64,000 nucleotides of DNA from Nocardioidaceae bacterium SCSIO 66511. GTDB taxonomy: Bacteria > Actinomycetota > Actinomycetes > Propionibacteriales > Nocardioidaceae. Every line of letters starts with the position of its first letter. The stretch's first letter is position 1. Location of the stretch: NCBI GenBank assembly GCA_023100825.1, contig CP095846.1, positions 1,116,001 to 1,180,000 of the forward strand, written 5' to 3'. The notes beneath the pieces are model-generated. The model saw only the letters and a list, made by a program, of their open reading frames with translations, was not told the origin of the DNA and did not search any database. Shown piece after piece: positions 18,785 through 28,342 of the stretch. The translations under genes and the position numbers were made by a program.

Positions 18785-19558
18785 TCAGACCTCGTCGCGC
18801 TCCGGGCCCTCGCCGCGCCGGAAGATCTTGTTGCCCAGCCACACGAGCGGATCGTACTTCCGGTCGACGACGCGCTCCTTCATCGGGATGATCGCGTTGT
18901 CGGTGATCTTGATCCCCTCGGGGCAGACCTCGGTACAGCATTTGGTGATGTTGCACATGCCGAGGCCGGCCGCGTCCTGCGCGAGGTTGCGCCGGTCGTT
19001 GGTGTCGAGCGGGTGCATGTCGAGCTCTGCGTAACGCAGAAAGAACCGTGGGCCGGCGTACGCCGGTTTGTTCTCCTCGTGGTCGCGTACGACGTGGCAG
19101 ACGTCTTGGCACAAGAAGCATTCGATGCACTTGCGGAACTCCTGACCCCGCTCGACATCCTGCTGCATCATCCGTCGCTTGCCGTCGGCGTCGGGCGGCG
19201 CGGGCGCGAACGCCGGCACCTCACGCGCCTTCTCGTAGTTGAACGACACGTCGGTCACGAGGTCGCGGATCACCGGGAACGTACGCATCGGGGTGATCGT
19301 GATCGTCTCGTCGGGTTCGAAGTCGGACAACCGTGTCATGCACATCAGCCGCGGTCGACCGTTGATCTCGGCACTGCACGAGCCGCATTTGCCGGCCTTG
19401 CAGTTCCATCGGATCGCGAGGTCGCCGGCCTGGGTGGCTTGCAGCCGGTGCAGCGCGTCGAGTACGACCTCGCCCTCCTCGGCCTGTACGACGTAGTCAC
19501 CCAGGTCGCCGCCGGAGGAGTCGCCGCGCCATACGCGCAGTTTCAGGTCATAGCTCAT
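18785..19558 (-). CDS. sdhB: Succinate dehydrogenase iron-sulfur subunit (first complex)
   Basis: A 257-residue iron-sulfur subunit. The [2Fe-2S] ligands are in CKAGKCGSC plus a later Cys (about 53-73). The [4Fe-4S] and [3Fe-4S] ligands are in CIECFLCQDVC (about 144-154) and CNITKCCTEVCP (about 200-211). It links the FAD subunit to the membrane quinone site. It is the third gene of the minus-strand set after the membrane subunit and sdhA; this order and the 266-residue anchor resemble the mycobacterial Sdh1 complex (Rv0247c-Rv0249c). Confidence 0.92.
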   Translation of the reverse strand: MSYDLKLRVWRGDSSGGDLGDYVVQAEEGEVVLDALHRLQATQAGDLAIRWNCKAGKCGSCSAEINGRPRLMCMTRLSDFEPDETITITPMRTFPVIRDLVTDVSFNYEKAREVPAFAPAPPDADGKRRMMQQDVERGQEFRKCIECFLCQDVCHVVRDHEENKPAYAGPRFFLRYAELDMHPLDTNDRRNLAQDAAGLGMCNITKCCTEVCPEGIKITDNAIIPMKERVVDRKYDPLVWLGNKIFRRGEGPERDEV

Positions 19559-19577
19559 GCAGTTTCTCCCGTCGCGC

Positions 19578-21449
19578 TCATTCGAACAGTTCCTTCAGAT
19601 CGTCGGGCATCACCGGCAGCGGCTGGCGCGCCAAATCGACGGACTCGCCGTCGTAGGTCAGTACGAGATTGATCTGGCCCCATTCGTCGGAGGCCATCGG
19701 GAAGTCCTCGCGCGTATGTCCGCCGCGCGACTCCTCGCGCTCCAGCGCGGCCTTCGCCACGCATTCGGACACGATCAGCATGTTGGCCAGGTCGATCGAC
19801 AGATGCCAGCCCGGGTTGTACTGCCGATTGCCTTCGACGGACAGATGTTTGGCGCGGGCCTTCAGCTGCTCCAGCTCCGACAGCGAGCTCGTCAGCTCCT
19901 CGCGTTTGCGGATGATTCCGACGAGGCGATGCATGACGTCCTGCAGATCCTTCTGGATCGTGTACGGGTTCTCGCCACCTTCCTCGGCGAACGGGGCGAG
20001 TGCGTCGTCGGCGGCCGTTGTCGCCGCGGAGTCGGATACGGACACCCTACTGCTCGAGTGCTTGGTTGCGTTCTCCGCCGCACACTCGCCGGCACGCCGC
20101 CCGAACACGAGCAGATCCGAGAGCGAGTTGCCGCCGAGCCGGTTCGAGCCGTGCATGCCGCCGGAGACCTCGCCGGCCGCGTACAGGCCCTCGACCGAGC
20201 TCTGCTGCGTGTCCGGGTCGACCTCGACACCGCCCATCACGTAGTGGCAGGTCGGGCCGATCTCCATCGGCTCCTTGGTGATGTCGACGCCGGCCAGTTC
20301 CTTGAACTGGTGATACATCGACGGCAGTCGGCGACGGATGAACTCCGGGTCGCGGCGCGAGGCGATGTCGAGGTAGACCCCGCCGTGCTCGGTGCCTCTG
20401 CCCGCCTTGACCTCGGAGTTGATCGCGCGGGCAACCTCATCGCGCGGCAAGAGCTCGGGCGGGCGGCGGTTGTTCTTCTTGTCCTCGTACCAGCCGTCGG
20501 CCTCCTCAACGGAGTCGGCGGTCTCGGCCTTGAAGAAGTCGGGGATGTAGTTGAACATGAAGCGCTCGCCGTCGGAGTTCTTCAGGATGCCGCCGTCGCC
20601 GCGTACGGACTCGGTGACCAGCAGCCCGCGTACCGACATGGGCCACACCATGCCGGTCGGGTGGAACTGCACGAACTCCATGTTGATCAACGACGCTCCG
20701 GCCCGCATCGCGAGCGCATGGCCGTCGCCGGTGTACTCCCACGAGTTGCTGGTCACCTGGAACGAACGGCCGATGCCGCCGGTCGCGAGTACGACGCTCG
20801 GTGCGTTGAACACGACGAAGCGGCCGGTCTCACGCCAGTAGCCGACCGCACCCACGATGCGGTCATCGGCCTTGCACAGCTCCGTGACGGTGAACTCCAT
20901 GAACACGTCGATGCCGAGCGCGACAGCACGTTGCTGCAGCGTACGGATCATCTCGAGGCCAGTACGGTCGCCGACGTGTGCGAGCCGGGCGTACCGGTGC
21001 CCACCGAAGTCGCGCTGGGAGATCAGACCGTCGGGCGTACGGTCGAACAGCGCGCCCCACTCCTCGAGCTCGAGTACGCGGTCGGGCGCTTCCTGTGCAT
21101 GGACCTGTGCCATGCGCCAGTTGTTCAGCATCTTGCCGCCGCGCATAGTGTCGCGGAAGTGGACCTTCCAGTTGTCGTCGGGCCACAGGTTGCCCATCGC
21201 GGCGGCAGCGCCGCCCTCGGCCATGACGGTGTGCGCCTTGCCGAGCAGCGACTTGCACACGATCGCCACCTTGGCGCCGGCGTCGTGCGCGGCGATCGCG
21301 GCGCGCAGGCCGGCACCGCCCGCGCCGATGACGACGACGTCGTAGTCGTGGGTCTCGAATCCGTGCGACGAGGTCTCGGGCTCTGCGTCCATCCGGTTGC
21401 CGGTCATCGGATGTCTTGTTTCGTCGGCCATGCCTTGCGTGTGCTCCAT
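19578..21449 (-). CDS. sdhA: Succinate dehydrogenase flavoprotein subunit (first complex)
   Basis: A 623-residue flavoprotein. The FAD-binding loop DVVVIGAGGAGLRAAIAAHD (about 37-56), the HTVMAEGGAAAAMGN region carrying the covalent-FAD environment, and the substrate-loop NMEFVQFHPTGM are all present. GEVSGGMHGSNRLGGNSL near 400 is the typical C-terminal FAD contact. It oxidises succinate to fumarate. The start is uncertain: ATG at 21449 or 21431 both give sensible N-termini; the longer frame to 21689 runs into the upstream gene. Confidence 0.9.
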   Translation of the reverse strand: MEHTQGMADETRHPMTGNRMDAEPETSSHGFETHDYDVVVIGAGGAGLRAAIAAHDAGAKVAIVCKSLLGKAHTVMAEGGAAAAMGNLWPDDNWKVHFRDTMRGGKMLNNWRMAQVHAQEAPDRVLELEEWGALFDRTPDGLISQRDFGGHRYARLAHVGDRTGLEMIRTLQQRAVALGIDVFMEFTVTELCKADDRIVGAVGYWRETGRFVVFNAPSVVLATGGIGRSFQVTSNSWEYTGDGHALAMRAGASLINMEFVQFHPTGMVWPMSVRGLLVTESVRGDGGILKNSDGERFMFNYIPDFFKAETADSVEEADGWYEDKKNNRRPPELLPRDEVARAINSEVKAGRGTEHGGVYLDIASRRDPEFIRRRLPSMYHQFKELAGVDITKEPMEIGPTCHYVMGGVEVDPDTQQSSVEGLYAAGEVSGGMHGSNRLGGNSLSDLLVFGRRAGECAAENATKHSSSRVSVSDSAATTAADDALAPFAEEGGENPYTIQKDLQDVMHRLVGIIRKREELTSSLSELEQLKARAKHLSVEGNRQYNPGWHLSIDLANMLIVSECVAKAALEREESRGGHTREDFPMASDEWGQINLVLTYDGESVDLARQPLPVMPDDLKELFE

Positions 21450-21481
21450 GTCGTCAGGGGATGCGCGGCTCGTCTGTCGTA

Positions 21482-22282
21482 CTAGTTGAAGATGCGCGGG
21501 TCGGAGAACCAGTCGGCCGAGACCGACATGATGTACGCGTCGGTCGCGATGACGGTGAAGAGCGAGATCATCGCGAACTGTCCGTGACGCGTGTTGAGCT
21601 TGGAGGCCAGCGTCCAGTACCGGTAGCGGATCGGGTGCTTGGAGAAATGCCTCAGTCGGCCGCCGACCACGTGTCGGCAGGCATGGCACGACATTGTGTA
21701 GAGGCCGAGCATGATCACGTTGACCAGGATGATGAGCGTGCCAAGGCCCATGCCGATGCCGCCGTCGACCCCGTGGAACGACAGCACCATGTCGTAGAGG
21801 TTGATCAGCAAGAACAACGCGGCGAGATAGAAGAAGTAGCGGTGGGCGTTCATGATGATCAGCGGGAACCGCGTCTCACCGGTGTACTTGCTGTGTGGCT
21901 CGGGCACTGCGCAAGCCGTCGGCGCCTGCCAGAGCGAGCGGTAGCCGGCCTTGCGGTAGTAGTAGCAGGTGACGCGGAAGCCGCCGACGACCGCCAACGT
22001 GATGATGGCGAGCGGGAGGAACGACGGCCAGTCGCCGAACGGTGTGCCGAAGTGGCTCGACCCCGGCACGCACGAGTTGCTCAGACACGGGGAGTACAGC
22101 GGCGTCAGGTAGTGCGACTGGTCGACCCAGTACCACTTGTTCATGAAGGAGCGCACGGTCGCGTACGCGATGAAGAAGACCAGGATTGCGCCGATGCCAA
22201 GTGGTGGAAGCCACCAGCGGTCCGGTCGCAAGGTCTTGGCCTGGATCCGAGCCCGTCCTGGGCTGCCCACCCCGGTCGTCAT
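21482..22282 (-). CDS. Five-helix membrane anchor subunit of succinate dehydrogenase
   Basis: A 266-residue membrane protein with about five helices, including WWLPPLGIGAILVFFIAYAT (24-43) and FFYLAALFLLINLYDMVLSF. Conserved CHACRHVVGGRLRHFSKHP after helix four provides His/Cys residues. It matches in size and position the Rv0249c-type subunit of the mycobacterial Sdh1 complex rather than the classical SdhC/SdhD pair. It is the first gene of the operon and is divergent from nothing directly: the LysR gene upstream is on the same strand, 158 bp away. Confidence 0.8.
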   Translation of the reverse strand: MTTGVGSPGRARIQAKTLRPDRWWLPPLGIGAILVFFIAYATVRSFMNKWYWVDQSHYLTPLYSPCLSNSCVPGSSHFGTPFGDWPSFLPLAIITLAVVGGFRVTCYYYRKAGYRSLWQAPTACAVPEPHSKYTGETRFPLIIMNAHRYFFYLAALFLLINLYDMVLSFHGVDGGIGMGLGTLIILVNVIMLGLYTMSCHACRHVVGGRLRHFSKHPIRYRYWTLASKLNTRHGQFAMISLFTVIATDAYIMSVSADWFSDPRIFN

Positions 22283-22440
22283 GCAGTCCGACTCCTCGCT
22301 GTGACGGCGATCACCTGTGTGAGGGCAGTCTGCACCTAATCGGCTCGGAGTGGAAGGGCGTCAGCGGTGGCGTTCTCGGATCGTTTCGGGGTACGAGCGC
22401 GCGTACGCCATGCGCGCGTTGTACACGGCCCCCGCTGCCG

Positions 22441-23370
22441 TCACGGGACGGGGAGCAGCTCGAGATCCTCTCCGAGGTCGTCGGGGCCGAGCGCGGCGAG
22501 ATGCTCGATCAGGTCACGTTTGAAGGCGATCGCGGTCTGCGGAAGGATGTCGGCCCGTCGATGTGCCAACGCGATCGTACGCTCGAGCCGCGGTCGTTCG
22601 AGGAGCGTCGCGCGCAGCTTGGGTCGCGTACCGAGCACCATGCTCGGTACGACGGCGACACCGAGGCCGGCCTCGACGAAGCGGAGCACGGCGTTCATCT
22701 CGCCGCCCTCGACCGAGAAGGTCGGCTCGAAGCCCGCCGCGTGACAAGCGTTCAACGTCGTCTCACGCAGGTCGTACCCGTCGCGGAACATCACCATCGG
22801 GCGGTCGCGGAGCTGCCCGACCGCCATCCGCGCGGGCAGGTCGTGCTGCTCGGCGGGGCTTGCGAGTACGAGGCTCTCGCGCAGGATCGGCGTCGTCTCG
22901 AGGTCGCGCTCATCGTCGGTGAGCGGCACGATGACGAGCGCGAGGTCCAGCTGCCCGCGCCCGAGCGAGCGAGTGAGGTCGCGTGACCCACCCTCCTCGA
23001 CGGCGACGTCGATTCCGGGATAGCGGTTACGGAAGCGGTGCAACGCATCCGCGAGCAGGCCGTCGCACAGTGAGGGCGTGGCGCCGAGGCGGATTCGTCC
23101 GCGCTGCATGCCGGCCACCTCCTGTACGGCGCGCTGCGCGTTCTCCACGTCGATCACGATGCGACGGGCATGCGGGAGGAGCGCCTCGCCTGCGGCGGTC
23201 AGTGACACGCCGCCTCGGTCGCGTACGAACAGCGCGCTGCCCAAGGAGTTCTCGAGTACGCGGATCTGTTTGGACAAGGTGGGTTGGGCGACCCCCATTG
23301 CGTCCGCGGCGCGTGTGAAGTTGCGCACACGAGCGACCGTGACGAAGTACGAGAGCTGCTGAATCTGCAT
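22441..23370 (-). CDS. LysR-family transcriptional regulator
   Basis: A 309-residue LysR regulator: an N-terminal winged helix-turn-helix (about 1-60; FTRAADAMGVAQPTLSKQIR is the recognition region) followed by a periplasmic-binding-protein-like effector domain (about 90-300). It sits between two succinate dehydrogenase operons. It is divergent from sdhC of the second, with a perfect palindrome in the 92-bp gap, so it probably controls that operon and itself. The effector is unknown. Confidence 0.9.
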   Translation of the reverse strand: MQIQQLSYFVTVARVRNFTRAADAMGVAQPTLSKQIRVLENSLGSALFVRDRGGVSLTAAGEALLPHARRIVIDVENAQRAVQEVAGMQRGRIRLGATPSLCDGLLADALHRFRNRYPGIDVAVEEGGSRDLTRSLGRGQLDLALVIVPLTDDERDLETTPILRESLVLASPAEQHDLPARMAVGQLRDRPMVMFRDGYDLRETTLNACHAAGFEPTFSVEGGEMNAVLRFVEAGLGVAVVPSMVLGTRPKLRATLLERPRLERTIALAHRRADILPQTAIAFKRDLIEHLAALGPDDLGEDLELLPVP

Positions 23371-23380
23371 GCCTCAGCGT

Positions 23381-23407
23381 ACTTTCATAGCGGATGGCTA
23401 TGAAAGT
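23381..23407. promoter_or_regulatory. Perfect 11-bp palindrome, candidate LysR operator
   Basis: ACTTTCATAGC (23381-23391) and GCTATGAAAGT (23397-23407) are exact inverted copies separated by 5 bases, and include the T-N11-A pattern of LysR boxes. The site lies 10 bp upstream of the lysR start and 55 bp upstream of the sdhC start, well placed to serve both promoters. A TTGACT at 23418-23423 could be a -35 element for sdhC, but no convincing -10 at standard spacing was found. Confidence 0.75.
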
Positions 23408-23462
23408 CAGCCTAAGTTTGACTTGGCGGCGTGTGCGCAGCTCGGCTTACTGTGACGACGTG

Positions 23463-24191
23463 GTGACCAAGACTCTGACTCCGGCGCAACGCCGGTCGGC
23501 GGCATGGCGCTCGACCGTAGCTCTGAAGGCGTCGATGGCGGTCTCCGGCGTGATCATGCTGGTGTACCTGCTCGTCCATATGTACGGCAACCTGAAGTTC
23601 TTCCAGGGCCAGGACTCGTTCGACGGCTACCTGCACGGCCTTCGAGACATGTTCTACCCGTACCTGCCGCACGACGGCGTGCTGTGGATCATGCGCGTGG
23701 TTCTGCTCGCTGCCGTCCTCGTGCACATCTATGCCGCGGTCACGCTGTGGCGTCGCGCGCGCAGCTCGTCGGCGCGTACGGGCGGTGGTCAGCGCTACCA
23801 GAGCACCAAGAACCGCCGCGGTGTGCAGCGTACGTACGCGTCGTTCACGATGCGCTGGGGCGGCGTCGTGCTGGCGTTGTTCATCATCGCCCACGTGCTG
23901 CAGATGCTGCCGAACTACATCTCGCCCGGTGGCGCGTCCGACAGCAAGTACGAGCGGGTCGTCAACGGCTTCGAGCTGTGGTGGGTCGTACTCCCGTACA
24001 CCATCGCGCTGCTCGCGGTCGGATTCCATCTGCGGCACGGGTTCTGGAGCGCGCTGGCGACGCTCGGCGCCAACACCCACCCGGCCCGTCGACGTCGGTT
24101 CAACATCTACGCGACCGTGCTGGCGGTGCTCATCACCGGCGGCTTCCTCACCGTTCCCTTCGCCGTCTTCTTCTTCGGAGCTGGTAGCTGA
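23463..24191 (+). CDS. sdhC: Succinate dehydrogenase cytochrome b subunit (second complex)
   Basis: A 242-residue five-helix cytochrome b558 subunit of the single-anchor type found in Bacillus and Corynebacterium. [15 protein letters not shown] (about 37-51) carries the first heme-ligand His and the typical GNL, and further His residues lie in [21 protein letters not shown] and [11 protein letters not shown]. It binds heme and quinone for the SdhAB dimer. The start is GTG at 23463 or the adjacent 23460; an upstream ATG frame runs through the operator. It overlaps sdhA by one base (TGATG). Confidence 0.9.
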   Translation: MTKTLTPAQRRSAAWRSTVALKASMAVSGVIMLVYLLVHMYGNLKFFQGQDSFDGYLHGLRDMFYPYLPHDGVLWIMRVVLLAAVLVHIYAAVTLWRRARSSSARTGGGQRYQSTKNRRGVQRTYASFTMRWGGVVLALFIIAHVLQMLPNYISPGGASDSKYERVVNGFELWWVVLPYTIALLAVGFHLRHGFWSALATLGANTHPARRRRFNIYATVLAVLITGGFLTVPFAVFFFGAGS

Positions 24192-26137
24192 TGACCGACT
24201 ACGACCTCTATGACGAGGGCGAACAGATCGCCGATCTGACGGCGCCCTCCGGCCCGATCAGCGAGCGCTGGGACTTCCGCAAGTTCAACGCCCGCCTCGT
24301 CAACCCCGCCAACCGGCGCAAGCTCTCCGTGATCGTCGTCGGTACCGGACTCGCCGGTGCGTCGGCGGCCGCGACTCTCGGCGAGGCCGGCTACCACGTG
24401 AAGAGCTTCTGCTACCAGGACAGCCCTCGGCGCGCGCACTCGATCGCCGCGCAGGGCGGCATCAACGCGGCGAAGAACTACCGCAACGACGGCGACAGCA
24501 TCTACCGACTGTTCTACGACACGGTCAAAGGCGGTGACTTCCGCTCACGCGAGTCGAACGTCTACCGCCTTGCCCAGGTGAGCGTCGAGATCATCGACCA
24601 GTGCGTTGCGCAGGGTGTCCCGTTCGCCCGCGAGTACGGCGGTCTGCTCGACAACCGTTCGTTCGGCGGAGTGCAGGTCTCGCGTACGTTCTATGCGCGC
24701 GGCCAGACCGGGCAGCAGCTGCTGATCGGCGCGTACCAGGCGTTGGAGCGGCAGATCTCGGCCGGCACCGTCGAGATGAACACCCGGCACGAGATGCTGG
24801 AGCTGATCGTCGTCGACGGCAAGGCGCGGGGCATCATCGTCCGCGACATGACGACCGGCGAGATCGAGACGCATTTCGCCGATGCGGTCGTGCTCGCGTC
24901 CGGCGGGTACGGGAATGTGTTCTTCCTGTCCACGAACGCGATGGGCTGCAACGTCACGGCGACGTGGCGTGCGCACCGCAAGGGAGCGTTGTTCGCGAAC
25001 CCCTGTTACACACAGATCCACCCGACGTGCATTCCGGTCAGCGGCGATCACCAGAGCAAGTTGACGCTGATGAGCGAGTCGTTGCGTAACGACGGCCGGA
25101 TCTGGGTGCCGAAGAAGGGCGGCGACGAGCGCGATCCACGGCAGATCCCCGAGGACGAGCGCGACTACTACCTGGAGCGGCAGTACCCGTCGTTCGGCAA
25201 CCTCGTGCCCCGCGACATCGCGTCTCGTGCAGCGAAGTACGTGTGCGACGAGGGACGTGGCGTCGGCCCCGGCGGCCTCGGGGTCTACCTCGACTTCGCC
25301 GACGCGATCGGCCGGATGGGCCGCGACGCGGTAGAGGCGAAGTACGGAAACCTCTTCGACATGTACCAGCAGATCACGGGGGAGAACCCGTACGAGGTGC
25401 CGATGCGCATCTACCCCGCGGTGCATTACACGATGGGCGGACTGTGGGTCGACTACGACCTGCAGAGCTCCATCCCGGGCCTGTTCGTGACCGGTGAGGC
25501 GAACTTCTCCGACCACGGCGCCAACCGCCTCGGAGCGAGCGCGCTGATGCAGGGCCTCGCGGACGGCTACTTCGTGCTCCCGGCAACGATCAACGACTAC
25601 CTCGCGAACGGCCCGTTCGACGACCTCGACGAGTCGCATCCGGCTGCGCAAGAGGCGGCAGAGTCGGTACGCAACCGGATCGACACGCTGCTGTCGATCA
25701 ACGGCGACCGTACTGTCGACTCCTTCCACCGCGACCTCGGCAACATCATGTGGGAGTACTGCGGCATGGAGCGTACGGAGGGCGGGCTGCTCAAGGCCAT
25801 CGAGCTCATCCGTGAGCTCAAGGAGGAGTTCTGGAGCAACGTCAAGGTGACGGGCCAGAACGAAGAGCTCAACCAGACCCTCGAGCGGGCCGGCCGCGTC
25901 GCCGACTTCTTCGAGTTGGGCGAGCTGATGTGCATCGACGCCCTGCACCGGGCCGAGTCGTGTGGCGGACACTTCCGTGCAGAGAGCCAGACCGAAGACG
26001 GCGAGGCGCTGCGTGATGACGAGAACTTCGCGTACGTCGGTGCCTGGGAGTACGGCGGTGAGGGCGGGAAACCCGTTCTACGCAAGGAAGATCTCAAGTA
26101 CGAGTACGTCGAGATGAAGCAGCGGAGCTACAAGTGA
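24191..26137 (+). CDS. sdhA: Succinate dehydrogenase/fumarate reductase flavoprotein (second complex)
   Basis: A 648-residue flavoprotein. The FAD loop is [20 protein letters not shown] (about 48-67), and the covalent-FAD His lies in [18 protein letters not shown]. The active-site region includes [20 protein letters not shown] and [40 protein letters not shown] is the C-terminal FAD contact. The SIAAQGG and length pattern fits the Bacillus/Corynebacterium-type enzyme. It is translationally coupled to sdhC and sdhB and clearly different in sequence from the sdhA at 19578-21449. Confidence 0.93.
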   Translation: MTDYDLYDEGEQIADLTAPSGPISERWDFRKFNARLVNPANRRKLSVIVVGTGLAGASAAATLGEAGYHVKSFCYQDSPRRAHSIAAQGGINAAKNYRNDGDSIYRLFYDTVKGGDFRSRESNVYRLAQVSVEIIDQCVAQGVPFAREYGGLLDNRSFGGVQVSRTFYARGQTGQQLLIGAYQALERQISAGTVEMNTRHEMLELIVVDGKARGIIVRDMTTGEIETHFADAVVLASGGYGNVFFLSTNAMGCNVTATWRAHRKGALFANPCYTQIHPTCIPVSGDHQSKLTLMSESLRNDGRIWVPKKGGDERDPRQIPEDERDYYLERQYPSFGNLVPRDIASRAAKYVCDEGRGVGPGGLGVYLDFADAIGRMGRDAVEAKYGNLFDMYQQITGENPYEVPMRIYPAVHYTMGGLWVDYDLQSSIPGLFVTGEANFSDHGANRLGASALMQGLADGYFVLPATINDYLANGPFDDLDESHPAAQEAAESVRNRIDTLLSINGDRTVDSFHRDLGNIMWEYCGMERTEGGLLKAIELIRELKEEFWSNVKVTGQNEELNQTLERAGRVADFFELGELMCIDALHRAESCGGHFRAESQTEDGEALRDDENFAYVGAWEYGGEGGKPVLRKEDLKYEYVEMKQRSYK

Positions 26138-26880
26138 AGATCACACTTCGCGTCTGGCGGCAGAAGAACGCCGACGACAAGGGCAAGATGGTCACGTACC
26201 GCGTCGACGACGTGTCACCCGACATGTCGTTCCTCGAGATGCTCGACGTACTCAACGAGCAGCTCACGCTGGCAGGTGACGACCCGATCGCGTTCGACCA
26301 CGACTGCCGCGAGGGCATCTGCGGCATGTGCGGCGTCGTCATCAACGGCATCGCACACGGGCCGGAGAACACAACGACGTGCCAGCTGCACATGCGCAGC
26401 TTCTCCGACGGCGACGTGATCGACGTCGAGCCGTGGCGTGCACAGCCGTTCTCGGTGGTCAAGGACCTCGTCGTCGATCGCAGCGCGTTCGACCGGATCA
26501 TCCAGGCGGGCGGCTACATCAGCGCGCCAACGGGTGCCGCGCCCGACGCGCACGCCGTTCCGGTGCCGAAGAAGTCGGCTGACCATGCGTTCGACGCGGC
26601 CACCTGCATCGGCTGCGGTGCGTGTGTCGCAGCGTGCCCGAACGGCTCGGCGATGCTGTTCACCGCAGCGAAGGTGACCCACCTCGGTCTGCTCCCGCAA
26701 GGCCAGCCCGAGCGCGACTCCCGGGTCATCGGCATGGTCGCTCAGCACGACGCCGAAGGCTTCGGCGGCTGTACGCAGATCGGCGAGTGCACGGCAGTGT
26801 GCCCGAAGGGCATCGACATCTCCGACATCTCGCGACTCAACCGCGACCTGCTCGGTGCGCTGGCCAAGGGCGACGCCTGA
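26134..26880 (+). CDS. sdhB: Succinate dehydrogenase iron-sulfur subunit (second complex)
   Basis: A 248-residue iron-sulfur subunit. [2Fe-2S] ligands are in [12 protein letters not shown] plus a later Cys (about 66-90). The [4Fe-4S] ligands are in [12 protein letters not shown] (about 156-167), and the [3Fe-4S] ligands in [12 protein letters not shown] (about 211-222). The start GTG overlaps the sdhA stop (GTGA). It completes sdhCAB, the order of single-cytochrome succinate:menaquinone reductases. Confidence 0.93.
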   Translation: MKITLRVWRQKNADDKGKMVTYRVDDVSPDMSFLEMLDVLNEQLTLAGDDPIAFDHDCREGICGMCGVVINGIAHGPENTTTCQLHMRSFSDGDVIDVEPWRAQPFSVVKDLVVDRSAFDRIIQAGGYISAPTGAAPDAHAVPVPKKSADHAFDAATCIGCGACVAACPNGSAMLFTAAKVTHLGLLPQGQPERDSRVIGMVAQHDAEGFGGCTQIGECTAVCPKGIDISDISRLNRDLLGALAKGDA

Positions 26881-26898
26881 GCCGCTGATGTACGTGAC

Positions 26899-26927
26899 AT
26901 GACGGCTGCGTGACGAGCGGCTGTCAT
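26899..26927. terminator. Hairpin after the second sdh operon
   Basis: ATGACGGC (26899-26906) can pair with GCTGTCAT (26920-26927), 8 bp with one G-U in RNA and a 13-base loop, 19 bp after the sdhB stop. There is no T-run. It is placed where a terminator for sdhCAB is expected; support is only the structure and position. Confidence 0.4.
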
Positions 26928-26997
26928 CTCTCGCCCGAGGACCGAGCGGTGTGCCCGAGCGCGATGATCTGACCCTGTGCCTGGCTATGGTCCGGTC

Positions 26998-28290
26998 ATG
27001 GGTCCGCCTTTCGAGCATTACCCAAGTACCCCCGGAGCGATCCGGGGCACTGCCAATGGCATGTCGACCGCGGCAGCCGACCTCGATGCGGTGATGACCG
27101 CGCTCGACGGGCCTTCACAGGCCGCGGCGGATGCTGTCGACGGTGAACTGGACGGCAAGATCACGGTGCCGGTCGGTTCGGTCCAAGAGGAGGCGCTGGC
27201 GTCCGCAGCGGGCGCTCGAGTGTGCCGCGGGGCGGTCGACACGTTTGCCGACTGCGTCGAGCTGTTCGACAAGGGTGTCGACGACATCAACGAGCGTTGG
27301 AAGCACGCGAAAGCCAACGACTTCTTCGTACCCGACGATGCCGACGATCGTAAAGACAAGATCGCGGATGCCCGATCAGAGGAGGAGGCGGCGCTTCGCG
27401 CGGAGTACCGCTCCCTCGAGGAGACGCTCGACTCCGATGCCGAGACGGTCGCGGACCTGCTGCTCCAATGGCCATCCCTCGCCATGCCCAAGCTCGAGGC
27501 CTTCCAATCGGAAGTCGGAGACCGAGCGGCGATGATGAACAATCCCGAGTACGTCGCGCTCGGCGACTCGTACTCGGCGGGCACCGGAGCGGGCAAGTAC
27601 AAGGACTACCCGGGTGACGGGCCCAATCCGTACCGTTCGGAGAACGCGTACCCCGAGCTGCTCGCCGATCGGTTGAACCTCAACCTCGACCACCGCGCCG
27701 TCAACGGGGCGACGACCACCGATATCCAAGACCAGCTGCACACCCTCGGCCCCGACACGGAGTACGTCACGATCACCGCCGGCGGCAACAACGTCGGGTT
27801 CGGCGATGCGGTACGCGACTCGGTCACCGGGGACGGCACCGGGAGCATCGAGGAGTCGCGTCGCCAGATCAACGAGGAGCTACCCGAAGATCTGGACGCT
27901 CTCTACGCCGAGATCCGTGCCCGGGCGCCCAACGCGACCATTGTGGTCGGGACGTACCCGCAGCTCGTCGACGGCGAGGGCGGTGGGCCGCTGAGCAACG
28001 CCGAAGAGACTGCGATGAACGAGGCGCAGGGAGATCTGACGGATGTGATCGAGCAGCAGGCCGACGAGCACGGGTTCGAGGTCGCCGACGTCACCGACGC
28101 CTTCGACGGCCACGAGTCGGATGTGATGAGTCAGTACTACTGGTACCGCGGGGCACCGCCGCCGCCCGACCCCTGGATCCACGGACTCTCCGTCAACCCG
28201 TTCAACGACCCCGTGTTCGTCGAGTCGTACCACCCGAACAAGGACGGCCACGAGGCGTACGCGGACGAGTTCGAGGAACTGCTCGACTGA
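26998..28290 (+). CDS. SGNH/GDSL hydrolase with helical secretion-type N-terminus
   Basis: A 430-residue protein. Residues about 180-430 form an SGNH esterase/lipase: block I GDSYSAGTGAG with the Ser nucleophile, Gly in NGATTTDIQDQL, block III GGNNVGFGD, and block V SYHPNKDGHEAY with Asp/His. The first 170 residues are predicted helical, rich in Ala, Asp and Glu (STAAADLDAVMTALDGPSQA, RSEEEAALRAEYRSLEETLD). They have no signal peptide and resemble WXG/ESX-type N-terminal domains of actinobacterial effectors. I chose ATG at 26998; GTG at 26977 would add seven residues, and neither has a clear ribosome site. Export by type VII secretion is inference. Confidence 0.8.
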   Translation: MGPPFEHYPSTPGAIRGTANGMSTAAADLDAVMTALDGPSQAAADAVDGELDGKITVPVGSVQEEALASAAGARVCRGAVDTFADCVELFDKGVDDINERWKHAKANDFFVPDDADDRKDKIADARSEEEAALRAEYRSLEETLDSDAETVADLLLQWPSLAMPKLEAFQSEVGDRAAMMNNPEYVALGDSYSAGTGAGKYKDYPGDGPNPYRSENAYPELLADRLNLNLDHRAVNGATTTDIQDQLHTLGPDTEYVTITAGGNNVGFGDAVRDSVTGDGTGSIEESRRQINEELPEDLDALYAEIRARAPNATIVVGTYPQLVDGEGGGPLSNAEETAMNEAQGDLTDVIEQQADEHGFEVADVTDAFDGHESDVMSQYYWYRGAPPPPDPWIHGLSVNPFNDPVFVESYHPNKDGHEAYADEFEELLD

Positions 28291-28342
28291 CCGGAGCCGA
28301 CCTGCCACGTGGCGCCGGGGCGGCAGGGATAGCCTCGGGTAT

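Noticed and set aside
19557-21485. Long open frame antisense to the first sdhA
   Set aside because: The sdhA frame has complete FAD and substrate motifs. The antisense frame is the usual GC-rich shadow with no recognisable domain.
24545-25972. 475-codon open frame antisense to the second sdhA
   Set aside because: It has the same third-position GC shadow pattern, and no ribosome site or family motif.
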